Below are positions 9,640 to 21,157 of a DNA stretch of 53,911 nt, piece after piece. The DNA is from Perkinsus olseni (Eukaryota; Perkinsozoa; Perkinsida; Perkinsidae): NCBI GenBank assembly GCA_013115135.1, contig JABANP010000368.1:1-53911 (forward strand), written 5' to 3'. A program made the translations under genes and the position numbers. The notes under the pieces are model-generated. The model had not been told where the DNA came from and did not search any database. It saw only the letters and a program-made list of their open reading frames with translations. How positions within the stretch are numbered: position 1 is the stretch's first letter; each line of letters starts with the position of its first letter.

Positions 9640-10163
9640 TGTGAAACAGGCCCAGTGAATAGATCGATTTGGCGCGCGCCGCAAGTTGAGTCACGCGCCA
9701 CAACATTACCACAACTAGCTGAGTTTCGACGCGGCGTATCTTTGACAAATCGGAAAGGGTCAGCGCAGGGATCTTCATGCGACCCGGCGAAAGCCGCTGG
9801 AATCCCATATCAATATGCAACATAACCTGAATCTTATTGACAATTTAATGCTAGACATCCCATGTTAATGCGTATTGACTCAGACGTCTACATCGCTCAA
9901 TACTATTGAGCGATGTAGACGTTAACACGGCAAACCTCCTCACATTCACAGCTCCCATGTTGGGATAACAAGAAAGATTTGATAAGATTTGATATCGACC
10001 CATGATTAACTCGATGTGTGGTATAACCCTGAGGCGTACCTGGCGTTGTGGCTTACGTCACTCGTACCGTTTTCGACAGCCGCTGATCTGTTGAACGCTT
10101 TCAGTTCATACTTCAGTAGTCGTTCCCTCCCGCACAGTTTCTCTCTCGGCCGAGGAAGACCGA
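9640..10163. other. Upstream region of the first transporter gene
   Basis: Non-coding. A long palindrome lies at 9884-9922. A C/T-rich tract ending CCCGCACAG (to about 10138) precedes the start codon by ~25 bp and is a plausible spliced-leader acceptor (inference). Confidence 0.5.
9884..9922. repeat. Perfect palindrome, 19-bp arms, 1-nt centre
   Basis: Left arm 9884-9902, centre C9903, right arm 9904-9922 (core CATCGCTCAATA). It lies 241 bp upstream of the transporter start codon. It is too far upstream and too symmetrical to be an ordinary promoter element, and no repeat copy was seen. Confidence 0.92.
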
Positions 10164-11420
10164 ATGACCACCAATGAATTAGTCAGCGTGGAGAAGTCGT
10201 CGTACCGCCTCGTCAATGCTCCTTCGGGCACAGTCTTCACTTGCTGGACGGCCCTGTCCAAAACCATGATAGGCACGGGTATGCTTGCTCTTGCCTACGG
10301 GTTCTCGAAGTGCGGTTGGGTGTTGGGCTTCGTTCTCTTGATTCTCTCCGGAGTCGGTGCTTGCTTCACTTTACATCTCCTCAACATACTGGCGATGAGA
10401 TCATCAACCCGTCATGTCTCGTTTTTTACGATTGCCGAGGCTTGCGCTCCGTGGTCCCGATGGATCGTAGACGTCGCCATCGCTGTGAAGTGCATAGGGG
10501 TCGGCATATCCTACATTCAAGTGTCCGGAGACACAATCTCACACGTCATCGGAGTCTGGTCCAATCACGCCCCCGACGACACCCTTCGACGTGCAATGGT
10601 CGTCCTCGCTGTGCTTGTTCTGGCAGCACCCGTATGCTTCGCTCGGAGCATCTCCAAAACCGTCGTCGTCAATGTCTTGGGCTTACTGGCTATCACCTAT
10701 GTAGTCGTCCTTGCGGTCGCACTCACCGACTACAACAGCGGTGCCGTCACCCGCTGGGATCTGCCACCCACAGCTTCCTTCTCATCTGTCTTGTCCGTTG
10801 TTCCCACCTTTATATTTGCTTTTACGTGTCATCAAAATATACTTCTCTGCGCTGAAGACATGAAGGAGCGTTCTCAACGCAAGTTGGATGTCGTAGCCTT
10901 CGCGTCTGAAGCCGCAGCTCTTGTACTATTTATACCGGCTATAATTTTTCCCTACCTTGACTTCGGTGAAAACACCAGGTCCAACGTTGTTCTGGATTAC
11001 GATGTAGAGCACAATATCGCTGTACAAGTGGGCTACCTGTTCTTGGGAATCGCTGAGGCGGCTGCCTACCCTCTGCAGCTTTTCCCTGCCCGCAAGTCTC
11101 TCTTAGTTTTGTTCACACGAGCACAACCCATCAGCCCGAAGGCGGAGTTTAGATTCAGAATTATTCTCACAAGCTTTATTCTCCTTTTGACAGCTGGAAT
11201 CGCCGTGTCGGTCCGAAGTCTCGGGGTAACTTTGTCGTTTGTTGGCATCATAGGCTCCAACACCATCTGCTTTATCATGCCGACTTTCTTCTACTGCATC
11301 ACGATGCACAAAGCAGACGTGAAGAAGGGGCCCAAATGGGTTTTATCGGCCGTCGTTTTCCTTACGACTGTGGCTTTACTGCCGATCTGTCTCTCGGCTG
11401 TCATCATCAGTCTCCTCTAG
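10164..11420 (+). CDS. AAAP-family amino-acid transporter, copy 1
   Basis: 418 residues, intronless. After a short polar N-terminus come about eleven hydrophobic segments, the usual layout of the amino acid/auxin permease (AAAP, SLC38/AVT-like) family. The first segment has the family's glycine-rich break in SKTMIGTGMLALAYGFSKCG, which lines the substrate path in related carriers. The substrate is likely a neutral or cationic amino acid moved across the plasma or vacuolar membrane; it cannot be fixed from sequence. The ATG at 10164 is chosen because the paralogue aligns from just after it. A close tandem paralogue follows at 11954 in the same orientation. Being intronless in a window full of short introns is notable, and is shared by both copies, so it predates the duplication. 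Confidence 0.9.
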   Translation: MTTNELVSVEKSSYRLVNAPSGTVFTCWTALSKTMIGTGMLALAYGFSKCGWVLGFVLLILSGVGACFTLHLLNILAMRSSTRHVSFFTIAEACAPWSRWIVDVAIAVKCIGVGISYIQVSGDTISHVIGVWSNHAPDDTLRRAMVVLAVLVLAAPVCFARSISKTVVVNVLGLLAITYVVVLAVALTDYNSGAVTRWDLPPTASFSSVLSVVPTFIFAFTCHQNILLCAEDMKERSQRKLDVVAFASEAAALVLFIPAIIFPYLDFGENTRSNVVLDYDVEHNIAVQVGYLFLGIAEAAAYPLQLFPARKSLLVLFTRAQPISPKAEFRFRIILTSFILLLTAGIAVSVRSLGVTLSFVGIIGSNTICFIMPTFFYCITMHKADVKKGPKWVLSAVVFLTTVALLPICLSAVIISLL

Positions 11421-11953
11421 CCTCGCACGGGGGTGGAATTTTTTATAAGGACCTTTGCGTCTGTCCAGCTGTCGGTGTTTTCTTGTTTCATGAGGGACGT
11501 AACTGTAACTCTTGATCTTATCAGAATTCTTATCTGCCCGATCGATGCGTGTTTGGTTTGACTCGAGGGAGGTATGGGGATGTCGAGGGGACATCTCACT
11601 CTGGCGGACTCGCGTGTAGATAGATCACTGCTGGGAACTGTCTTCGATGCTTTGAAGGTGCGTGTGAGTGAGCACTCAGTGGGGCGCTTGTGAACGAGGA
11701 GAATCTATGCTCATGCGTCTCCTGCAGTCCAGAGTAGTTGACCGATATCAAGCTGTGGCAGTTCAATACTTGCAAGGGACGGTCTAGCTGTCTCTTTATC
11801 TGATTTCGAGCCTTAGCGTGCTGCTTTGGGCATGCGTGCATTTTTTATCGGTTATCCCCCTTTTTGAGTCGGTCCATTGGCGTGCGGTCTTACCCTGTGT
11901 CAATATTGGAAACACTTGTCTTCTTCTTAGTCTTTCGTCCCTTCAGAGTTGCA
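11421..11953. other. Spacer between the two transporter genes
   Basis: No gene. A pyrimidine-rich tract CTTCTTCTTAGTCTTTCGTC followed by CCTTCAG lies 7 bp upstream of the second start codon and is a good candidate for a trans-splice acceptor (inference). Confidence 0.5.
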
Positions 11954-13237
11954 ATGGACGTTAAAGAAGATGTCAGCACGGTCGAAGGCCAACCCGACCT
12001 GATCAACATTCGAGACTCGACTTACCGTCTTTCGAAGCCTCCTACAGGAAATGTGTTTACCTGCTGGACAGTCCTATCGAAGACCATGATAGGCACTGGC
12101 ATGCTAACGCTGGCCTACGGCTTCTCGAAGTGTGGTTGGGTGCTGGGCTTCGTGCTACTCGCCTTCGCCGCAGCAGGCGCTGTCTTCACTCTGCATCTCC
12201 TCGGGTGCTTGGCTATGCGTTCCCCCACACGCCACGTCACTTTCTATACAATCGCCGAAGACTGTGCTCCCTGGTCTCGATGGATCGTCGACTTGGCCAT
12301 CGCTGTCAAGTGCATTGGAGTCGGAATATCGTATATTCAAGTCTCGGCTGACACAATTTCATTGACCATAAATACATGGGCTAAGCACACGCTTAATCAG
12401 ACTTTATTACGAGATGTCACTGTAGTATTGCTGGTCCTTCTTGTCTCCCCGATATGTCTCTCGAAGAGCATCTCGCGCACCGTCGTCGTCAACGTCCTCG
12501 GCCTTGTCTCGGTTTGTTATGTTGTGATACTCAGTATTTGCATGACCAAATTGGATGCTCCAACTCACGCGTCGGTGCCATCGTCTTCTGGATTCATGAA
12601 TGTTTTGTCTGTCTTTCCTACCTTTATCTTTGCTTTTACGTGTCACCAAAACATGTTCTTATGTGCTGAGGACCTCAAGGACAGGACTCAGAGGAAACTG
12701 GATATCGTTGCTTTTGGTTCAGAGGCCGCCGCCCTCTCTCTTTATATACCAGCAATAGTGTTCCCTTATCTGACATTTGGTAACACAATCTCCTCCAATT
12801 TCCTCCTGTCATACGATGCCGACAACTCAGCCGTCATGGTCGCTTATCTACTACTCGGGATAGCAGAAACGTGTGCCTTTCCTCTGCAGGCTCTTCCGGC
12901 AAGGAAGTCCCTCATAGTGCTCGCCCTGCGAGGGAGAGGCTTGTCACCAAAAGCCGAGTTATACTCCCGTCTAGGGGTCGGAACGGCTATACTTTTGTTG
13001 ACCATCGCTGTCGCCCTCAGCGTACACAGTTTGGGTGTGACTTTGTCGTTTGTTGGGGCAGTGGGCTCTAACACTATAACCTTCATAATGCCGTGCTTCC
13101 TCTACTGTATGACCATTCACAAGGCCGGATTGCCGAAGGGCGTCAAATGGGTGCTCGCTGCTGGGCTCTGTGTTATCGGTCTGATAATACTACCTCTATG
13201 TCTGTCATCGCTGATTTATGAGGTGGTTAACAAATGA
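11954..13237 (+). CDS. AAAP-family amino-acid transporter, copy 2
   Basis: 427 residues, intronless and closely similar to copy 1 across its length (shared VFTCWTVLSKTMIGTGMLTL, FAFTCHQN, VNVLGL, GVTLSFVG). It has the same run of about eleven membrane segments. Its N-terminal tail is ~12 residues longer and more acidic (KEDVSTVEGQPD). The frame stays open upstream to 11864 but without an ATG; an AG acceptor just before 11954 supports this Met. Loops between segments differ most, for example after GVWSNHAPDD in copy 1 versus NTWAKHTLNQ here, which may reflect different substrates. Its 3' end converges on the ERCC6L-like gene, with 195 bp between stop codons. Confidence 0.9.
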   Translation: MDVKEDVSTVEGQPDLINIRDSTYRLSKPPTGNVFTCWTVLSKTMIGTGMLTLAYGFSKCGWVLGFVLLAFAAAGAVFTLHLLGCLAMRSPTRHVTFYTIAEDCAPWSRWIVDLAIAVKCIGVGISYIQVSADTISLTINTWAKHTLNQTLLRDVTVVLLVLLVSPICLSKSISRTVVVNVLGLVSVCYVVILSICMTKLDAPTHASVPSSSGFMNVLSVFPTFIFAFTCHQNMFLCAEDLKDRTQRKLDIVAFGSEAAALSLYIPAIVFPYLTFGNTISSNFLLSYDADNSAVMVAYLLLGIAETCAFPLQALPARKSLIVLALRGRGLSPKAELYSRLGVGTAILLLTIAVALSVHSLGVTLSFVGAVGSNTITFIMPCFLYCMTIHKAGLPKGVKWVLAAGLCVIGLIILPLCLSSLIYEVVNK

Positions 13238-13432
13238 AAAAAATCATGTCAGTCACTGTAGCTACCATAGTAGTCTTTTCGGTCTTGTGACCTTCACGTT
13301 CGTCGCTGCTGTGAGGTCACGTTCTTTTTGACCCCTAATCTCCATCGCCATTTGTCTTGTGTTGACGCTCGATTAGTCGAACTCAAAGGGAACGCAAGAT
13401 AGATGGAATAGCATTAGAAACATGCTCCGGCG

Positions 13433-16400
13433 TCAAGGCTTTATTTCTTGTACAACTGCCCGTAATCGCTGAAGTCGATCGTCATACCACGACACTGAGA
13501 GAAACCTCATCCACACTCATCGCCATAAGCTTACCTGATCCATAAAGGACGAGACTCCGCCGAGATCCTCCTCCAGTTTCTCCAGCATCATCTTCCTCGC
13601 ATCGGAGTCCGTAGTGTCCTGAAATCGACGCCATACAGAAGGTGGACTTCTCGTACTTATTCACCCTGAGCGTATCCTTAGAAGTCAAATCGGTCGGATC
13701 AGAGTATTCGAATAACCGCCTTAAGTCCATCTCCGAGAAATACCTGGCAAAGATCAAGATCTTTGTGCGTGTGAGTTTTAAGCCCAGCGCCAAGAGCCGA
13801 CTTAGTCAGACTAGCACCGATGTATCTAGTTTTCGCTTTTAGTTCTCCCCTGCAACATGAACAGTGCAAACTCACTTAGCCTGGTCCTTGTCCTCGAGTA
13901 TAACTTTCGAGTCACCGATCTTGGTGACTTCGCGTTGGAAGATCCTCTCCTCGATGGTTCCTAAGAGCATCTGTCGCCACCGCAGGCGCTCCTTGTCGCT
14001 TATACCACTGCAGACAAGCCGGTAGGCGATAACATCCCTTCTTCGCCCTATCCGGTAGGCTCGAGCCACTGCTTGCTGAAGAGAACAAGACATGAAGAAA
14101 GGCTCTACCACTTCTTCCTCACATCGTCATCGCTGGGGTTCCAGCTTGGACTAATTAACACGACTCTGTCTGCCGCCGTTAGAGTGAGACCGACGTGGCC
14201 GCATCGAGTCGACAGAACGAAGGCGAAGTACCTAGAGGAAACAACTCGAGGCCTCCACGAGCGGGCGGCGGGCCACTTCTTGGAGTTCTGAAATTTTCGA
14301 ATTTTCCGTTGCCTGTCGTTGGAGGAAGTGTTGCCGTCTATGCGCAGGCAGGTCATACCATCCGTTCGCAGGATCGTGTACTGAAGGGCAGCAGGACTGA
14401 CGAATCGTCAGTGACGATAGGTGAAGGCTCCAAGGCTTGGTGCCGTTTTGTCGGTCGCTTTCAGGGCGAAGTACACGGCAGCACGGATCGCTAGGTTGGC
14501 AGTGACTGCCACCTACTTGGACTAAGTCCAGCATGCTTGTCCACGGGCAGAAGAGCAGCACCCGGTGGCCGCCGTCTCTCAGGCGGCGTAAGAGACAATG
14601 CAGAACCTAGCAACGTGGGTGCTGCTGGTGATGACGGGGCAGAGGGATCCACCTGTAGTTTAGAGCTCAGGGCTTCTATCTTGCGGCCGTCGTCCTGGGG
14701 TAAGTCGCGGATCATACGATTGTAGTTGTCCATCGCGCCATCATCCTCATTGTCGATCCTGAGCGAGGCAATATCACCCCCCTGGACTGGGATTTTCTAG
14801 GAGAATCTTAGGGAAGCTGTGATGATACCAGTCAGGGTCCTCGCTGCTGCCGCTGTTGTCCAAAGCGAGCTGGAGGTCGTCTTGCTCAGGGTTGTCCTGC
14901 GGCGACGCTTCACAAGTCACACCGAAGGCCGCCCGCCTGAGATCATCGGTTTATGCACACGCGATGCCTTGCCGGGCTCTGCTCACCATTCTTGCTCCTC
15001 CGAGGGGAGAAGGAAAAGAGGATGGTTGCAGAGGCTTCTCAACTTGGAGATACATCGAAGGGCGTGCATACCCTTCTGCTGGTCCATGCCCTTTGAACAC
15101 GCTCGCCGCACTTGCTGAGATGACGTAGTCGTCACGAGCTCGAGAGACAGCAGCCCCTACTCTGGTGGTGATGTACTCCTTGTAGATGCCGAGCTGCTCT
15201 TCCGAGAGGCCGATCCAGACGATAACTTCCAGCTTGGACACCTATGCAGCAGCAGCGTCATCATCATCATCTTCTTCGACTGTCTTCTTACGTCTCCTTC
15301 TGTTATCTCATCGACATACTTTTCCCTCCTCAAGACGTAGTCGTAGATGAGGGCGTTCAGCTCTTCCACCGCCCGGTCTTTGTTTCTCTCCTGCCACGAA
15401 CGAAGCAGCTGGTTACCGAATGGAAGTCACGCTGGATTAAAATACGCACGTAAATCACAGATTGAAGTTGAAGTTCCTTCATCGATGACTCAAGTCGACC
15501 AAAGGGGTGGATTCTTCACCTTACGTCACGTCCCTTCGGTTAAATAAACTCAATACTAGAACAGGATACACCGAATGGCTCAGCGCGTAGTACCGACTGA
15601 GACAGGTCGCCTTGCACTATCGTTAAGAGAGGAGGTAATGCTTCTGCGCTGCGTAAAGGAGTAATCGATATACATGTTACCAACCTTGGATACGCAGTCT
15701 CTTTAGTGCAGCTCACTTGTGTCTCAGTAGCCTCGCGTCGATTCCCTCTCTTGATAACCTCCGCGAAGGTGTTCTTGAAGGTGGCGAACTCACCCAGCAG
15801 CCCAGGTACCGCTGCAACAACACAACCCCATAGCTTGCCCACGCTGACGCCTATCGATCTTACCAATCTCCATGAGGGCCCACAGGTCAGAAGGGGTGTT
15901 CTGGATCGGCGTGCCGGTGAGGAGGAACCTGAATGGCTGAAGCAGCAGCAGCAGGGACGATCGCTTCAGCTCCTACTTAGACTTCGCCCGCATAAGAGTA
16001 GCATGCCGGAAAAGTGCGGTACTGGAGTTGCGCATTCTCTGTGCTTCGTCATAGACGATGATGTCCCAGGGCACCCTGTCTGCTTCTTCCCACCTTCCGT
16101 CACCCTCGTCACAGGCCGAGTAACTGAACTTCTCGGAGATGGTTGAAAGAGGCCTCGGAGGGACCCCACAGCCGCAGGTTGTCGTCCCTGATGAATGTCT
16201 GATTGGCGATAACGACGCAGTTCCGAGCCAGCCAGGAGTGCCTGAAAAAAAAGCGAAGCGAAGCTCACGGGCCGCCAAAGGAGTAGGGCTGACCTTAATT
16301 TCTTCTCTCTTTGCGGTGCGGAGTTGTAGGCGCAGAGAGAGGTGATGTGCCAGTTGCCACACCATTTGGCGGTCTCCTTTTCCCACGTATCTCGCACAGG

Positions 16401-18677
16401 AGAATACCAACACAACAGGAGTGTCCGAGGACGACGACGATGGTGCTATTTTTTCTGATGATCCTCGATAGAGGGCCGGCCGACCTACCTCGTAGTGACT
16501 TCTCGCAGAGAATGAGGACCCTGGATGCCAGCCCGCCCTTTGAGGAGACCACGAAGCAAAATGCAGATCTGATCGGAAGTGTACAGAACCCTCCCAGGGC
16601 GAGCCACCTACTTGCACAGTCTTGCCCATACCCATGATGTCTGCCAGTATCCCTCCCTTGCCCGCCTTGAATAGACCGTACATCCATCTGAGCAAGGATC
16701 CAGCAAGGCGAGGATAGAAGAGCCCCACTTCACGCCTTCCTTTTGGTAGTCGTACAAACAGTCGTACTTCCTCCGATCTACCTTCCACCCGCCGGGGAGT
16801 CTGGCGTACCTGAACATGACCAATTCACGATGACCAGAAGAAACATCGCCATCAGTCTAATAAAACTAAGCCCTTAGGCGACGGCGTCGGAGTTGAAGCT
16901 GACGCACGACTTTCAGAGAGATCTCACTTCTTGTCCACAGTGAAGCCGAACTCATCGACGTCCCCTTCAATAGTGTCTTCTTCTTCTCTCTTGCCGTCCT
17001 TTCCGTCGACAGGCTGATCAGAGATTTGCCTCCAGCGAACCACATGCTCACCTACCGCGCTGCAGCCGGAGCTTCTCCGTTGTAAACTATCCGGTCCTTC
17101 GGATTCTGAGACAACACCTTCTCACCGCTTGCCTCGATGGGAGCCTACTTCTACTGAAGAGAGAGGCCACGCCACCCCGTCCAATGGAGTCAGGCCTTCT
17201 CCCTAGACTCCGCCGTATTCTGAAGAATTCTACCACGTGAGAAAGGAGGGCCCGCCGCGACCTACTCGTCCACTAAGAGGCTCCCAGTCGAACTACTCCT
17301 CCGGAACCCCTTCTTCAAGCGACGCCCACCGGCGGCCTTTGGCGGTACCGGAGAGTCGCTCGATATCTCCAGGACATCATCTTCCCCTGTCTTCCCCTCC
17401 CGACCCTCTGCGCCAGCAGCAGTCTCAATGCCTTCAAAGGAGTCGAAAAGATTCTTCTTCTTCCGATGATGGCTGAGCCACCATTGGCGACTTCGTCATG
17501 TTAGCCAGCCCCGGGTTGTTCTCCTCTTCCTGTCTCCGGGTTTCACTCAAGAGCTCTCCCAAGTTATCGCTCTCCTGCGGCATGGGCTGGTAGTAGCTCA
17601 GCTCAGCGTCCTCGGCCACGGCGTCTACGGGGAGGTCCTCGTCCTCCTCGAGGTCCACACAGTAGCTTCTCTTTCTCTCAATGACACTAATTTCGTTCAA
17701 GTTGGCCTCCTTCTTAGTAGTGCACGCATCATCAGGAGATCTTTGAACTGGCCGCAGTGGACTAACTGGCGTTGATTTTATCAATCGGTCGAAGATACTG
17801 GACCTCCTTTCGGAACTCGACGGTCTCGATTCTCCATGACCGGACTTCCTCCGCTTAGGTGCCGAGCCCGTAGACACACTGCTGGCCAGGGATGACCGGG
17901 AGGACTCCGGCGGGGTTGTCTTGTGAAGACCGCCTTGCCGGAGTAGTCGGGACATCTCCGCGTTGTGTGCCCTCCGGACGGCAGTGAGGTCGTCAATGAA
18001 GCTCGCGCAGCTCTGAGAGAGACCATCGAAGCTTGGAACTGGAAGAGCGCAAATTACGGTATCAGCCACAGAGTTGGAGGCGCTGCTATCTCTGCGGCAA
18101 CTTGTCTCATGTTCCTCTTCGCCTTCGTCGTCCGAGACGCTGTTCGCTCGAGAGGAGTCCGATCCATCCTGAAGCATTGATGAGGTTCCTGCTCCGCCGT
18201 GAAGCAGCGGCAGCGGTCGCTCGTGCGAGTGTGGGCAAACTCACATCTGATGTCATGTCGTCTTCCCTCCTATCGTCAATGAAGTCATTGACGTCAGAGG
18301 AACGCCGAGCCACTGAGAGACGCAGACCGGTGACGGTTGGAGAGAGAAAAGAAAGGAGACCAGAACTTCCACGATCAGAAATTCTGACCGTAAAAATTCT
18401 GATTTAGAATCTTTACGGTAGCCAGCTCGGCCCTGGCAATGCTCTTGAACAGGATAGAATCTCACTTCCCTTAAGATCAGCAGCTGAGAGGATAGACACC
18501 CTTCGAGTCGTCTCGCGGCTCAGTCGCCGCCCCCTGGGTTGTTGTGAGCTCTGAGATGGACTGAACGCAACCGGAGGGGCAACCCCGCCTGCCTACCGGG
18601 ATGTACTCGAAGACGTCTTCCCCTTCCACCGAGGTGAAGGATGTGTCACTCGATGTTGAGGACGGCGAACTAGACAT
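13433..18677 (-). CDS. SNF2-family DNA translocase, ERCC6L/PICH-like
   Basis: A long, many-intron gene. Read from the minus strand: ATG 18677, exon 1 to 18597, a Ser/Asp-rich N-terminal region (about 17.4-18.3 kb), then the helicase core. Motif I is GGILADIMGMGKTVQ after YDYQKEGVK, motif II is YDEAQRMRN (DEAQ, where DEGH or DEAH is usual), motif III is LLTGTPIQN, motif V is GLTLTAADRVV...PSWNP, motif VI is QAVARAYRIGRRR followed by GTIEERIFQREV. The C-terminal RYFSEMDLRRLFEYSD strongly resembles ERCC6L (PICH) and ERCC6, which act on DNA at centromere threads or stalled polymerase. Introns are 40-50 bp where resolved; the last is 13495-13534 and the final exon 13433-13494 ends in TGA. Not every exon boundary was solved. 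An X-n-X'-n-X motif sits in one intron (14398-14417). Confidence 0.82.
14398..14417. repeat. X-n-X'-n-X motif, X=TGACGA (intronic)
   Basis: TGACGA, A, TCGTCA, G, TGACGA; preceding C14397 pairs with the second spacer. It lies in an intron of the ERCC6L-like gene, just before the exon encoding LRIDGNT. Confidence 0.93.
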
Positions 18678-19648
18678 CAAAAATTAATTAATTTAACAGT
18701 ACGAGGTTTGCGGTTCCAAAGAAAGCACTCGAAAAATCTCGCAGAGTGGACGAGGAGCTCTCAGGGAAGGCTGCTGATCAGCTGGTGAGATGCCCTCAGA
18801 TTTCCACGGGGAATTTGTAATCAAGGTCCTCGACATATTTTTCTGATTTCGACTGGATAAAGGAATGGTGATAGGCGAGGGTCGGGTTAACTGTGATCAC
18901 GGTTACGGCGTGTGATGAACAGAGATCATCGTTGCTTCCGATGCGGACTGCCAGGCTCACGCATTGTCTACTGCAGAGTTAATTGAGACAACAAAGATAA
19001 GTGGTCGGGAGAAAGAACACAATAGAGAGCATGCAGGCCAGAATGCTGTCAGCAGCAGTAGGGGGTGTCTTCAGGAACGCTAAAGGGCTTAGCGGAAGTC
19101 AGGACGCACCACTGGTCACACTCCGGGCAGTACCCAACCTTCACCACTTCAATGATCTCCCCGACCCGCTGGTGGACCTGAGACAACTTGCACATCACCG
19201 GTACTTCGAGGTGGTACCTCGGAAACTGAGGGGAGAGCCTGGCCTGCCTCCAACAGGGTCTGGAGGGCCCTCCACCACGACCAAGTCAGCAAACCGTGAT
19301 GAGAGCTTCTCTGAGACTGAGCGAAGGTCCTTGCTGGCTGAAGGATTAGGCTTGGATGGCGTGAAGGCGCCGCTGAGGGAGGCACTACGTCGATGCCACC
19401 GAGGTGAAGTACAGGGTCGGTCGGCAGGAGCATCTCCAGAGCCGTTTGCCCGTGGTCGCTCGCAGAGAGGCAGAAAGCGGTGGAGCGAGGCCTTCTCATG
19501 AAAGCTGTGGTTTCCCTCTGCAAAAGGAGCGAGAAAACAGTGAATATAACGATAGCGGGTGCCCGTCTGCGGTACAGTATCGGGAGCGCGCCTCAAGGCT
19601 GACAGGTCGACCTCAAGGACCGTTGGGACGCTGTGCTTGGGGTGAGCC
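18678..19648. other. Intergenic between ATPase and metacaspase-like genes
   Basis: The first ~300 bp is the 5' flank of the ATPase gene. From about 19195 to 19677 the minus strand stays open and might hold a 3' exon of the metacaspase-like gene, but no homology was recognised there. Confidence 0.4.
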
Positions 19649-21051
19649 TCAACCCGTATACTCTCGGGGGAGGTCAAACAGGCATCGTTGTGTTTTGCAA
19701 CTGAGGAGAGTGCCAGGTTGCGAGCTCTCCTTGCATGTAGAACGAAACGGTTGACGGGTCATCCCGTAAGCAAGGGTGACACACAGGGCCTCAGAAAATC
19801 TATCGCGGCCATCAACACGACCAGCAAGACATGCCCCCTCTGGCCAAGCCAACGCTCAAGGCCTAGTCGGCTAAACCCGGAATCTGCGAGAGAACACTGA
19901 CGGCATCCGAGGAGGCCCGGGATGTGCGCGCGTGCTGACAAACGTACACGTTCTCTCCCGAGTCGCACCAGCCGGTGCACACGATGTTTTCACTCACGGT
20001 CGTATTTGCCGGTGTGATCTGAGAATAGCTTCCAAGGTAGAGTGAGCCCGCACATAACGCTCTGCTTCAGTCCTGCTACGAGGGCTCTCCCGTCTGACAC
20101 ACCTAGGGATGAAATAGGAAGTTCGGGAGAGGTGCGCAGCCGCATCTTGCTGAGCTGACCAGAAACATCCACGACATCGGTGGCATAGTCAGTGTCCATC
20201 AGCAAGTGGAGCGTAACCCTTGGAGGAACCGACAGAAGCACCTGAGAGGTGCACAGTATGCACTTCCTCATGCGAGTTGTTGTTGCGTCGAACGATCTCA
20301 GCAGGGCTTCTCGCGAAAGCCAACTCTCGATTCCGTTTCCGTTGATGCCGATGGATCCCGCATCATTATGAAAGACCCTCCGCGCACTGTTGTGAGCACA
20401 GGAAGCTGCTTTCGGCCCTCTTACGTCCCGAATGTTCTGAGTGGGGATAACCCGCAAGGCCCCCTGCTCAGTTTCATTGGAATAATCTGATGGCAGAATG
20501 GCAGAGCTTAAACCCTCGCCTTCGTAGCCATCAAGATCGTCAACCTAGAGAGAGCGATGGAACTTCTTCCGTGAGGACAGCGGAGCGATCACCTGACAGG
20601 CTCGCCCCGAGAATGAGAAGAAGAGGACGTCACCATCACGCGCATCCTGCACCTGTGGGGCACGCTTCTCAAGCCGAGAGTAAACCGACCGTCCATGGAG
20701 GCTCGAGAGCGGCATTGAGTTATTCCGTACCAGCCATCGCAGAGCTCGTAAAAGATTCATCCTGGTGGGCAAGCGGATCGGATCGATCTGCAAAGGCCTG
20801 CCATACTCTAGAGGTGGATGCTCGTCGTAGAGTACCTAGCTTCACAAGGCAACCCCAAAGCCTTGAAGAGGTCAGCTTACACAGATATCCTCGACGGAAA
20901 AGTCGAGCAAGGACTGCAGTGTGTGAGCTGTGAGGAAAGCATCAGCACAGGCACCACGAAGAGGTGTGGCAGATGCAGGATAGTTACAACCGACGCATAA
21001 CGCTCGTTTGCGTTTCATACGGACGCCGTCGTTATGGAGGTTCGAGCTCAT
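19649..21051 (-). CDS. Metacaspase-like protein lacking both catalytic residues
   Basis: Clan CD caspase-like fold, read on the minus strand. Start ATG 21051, then RALCVGCNYP and PLRGACADA (p20 start), intron 20836-20880, PTRMNLLRALRWLV, DARDGDVLFFSFSGRACQ, a second short intron, VDDLDGYEGEG...LPSDYSNETE, a longer intron, then VTLHLLMDTDYATDVVDV, and p10-like FSEALCVTLAYGMT. The motif order matches metacaspases. The catalytic His motif S-G-H-G reads S-G-R-A, and the D-x-C-H-S-G motif reads D-T-D-Y-A-T, so both members of the His/Cys dyad are gone. There is also an insertion between RALRWLV and QDARDGD. Frames and splice sites are otherwise kept, so a non-catalytic paralogue is more likely than a dead pseudogene. 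The 3' boundary is uncertain. Confidence 0.68.
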
Positions 21052-21137
21052 TGAGAGAAGACGGATTCGACATACCTCGGAAGATGCTCCCGCAACTTTC
21101 GCCAAGCAATGAAAGGAGATTTGCTGAACTACGTTAG

Positions 21138-21157
21138 TGCTAAGTTAGCACTGCTAA
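21138..21157. repeat. X-n-X'-n-X motif, X=TGCTAA
   Basis: TGCTAA, G, TTAGCA, C, TGCTAA; preceding G21137 pairs with the second spacer. It lies 87 bp upstream of the metacaspase-like start. Confidence 0.93.

Noticed and set aside
20490..20933. Plus-strand 147-codon frame over the metacaspase-like gene
   Set aside because: It is antisense to exons with recognisable metacaspase motifs and has no domain itself.
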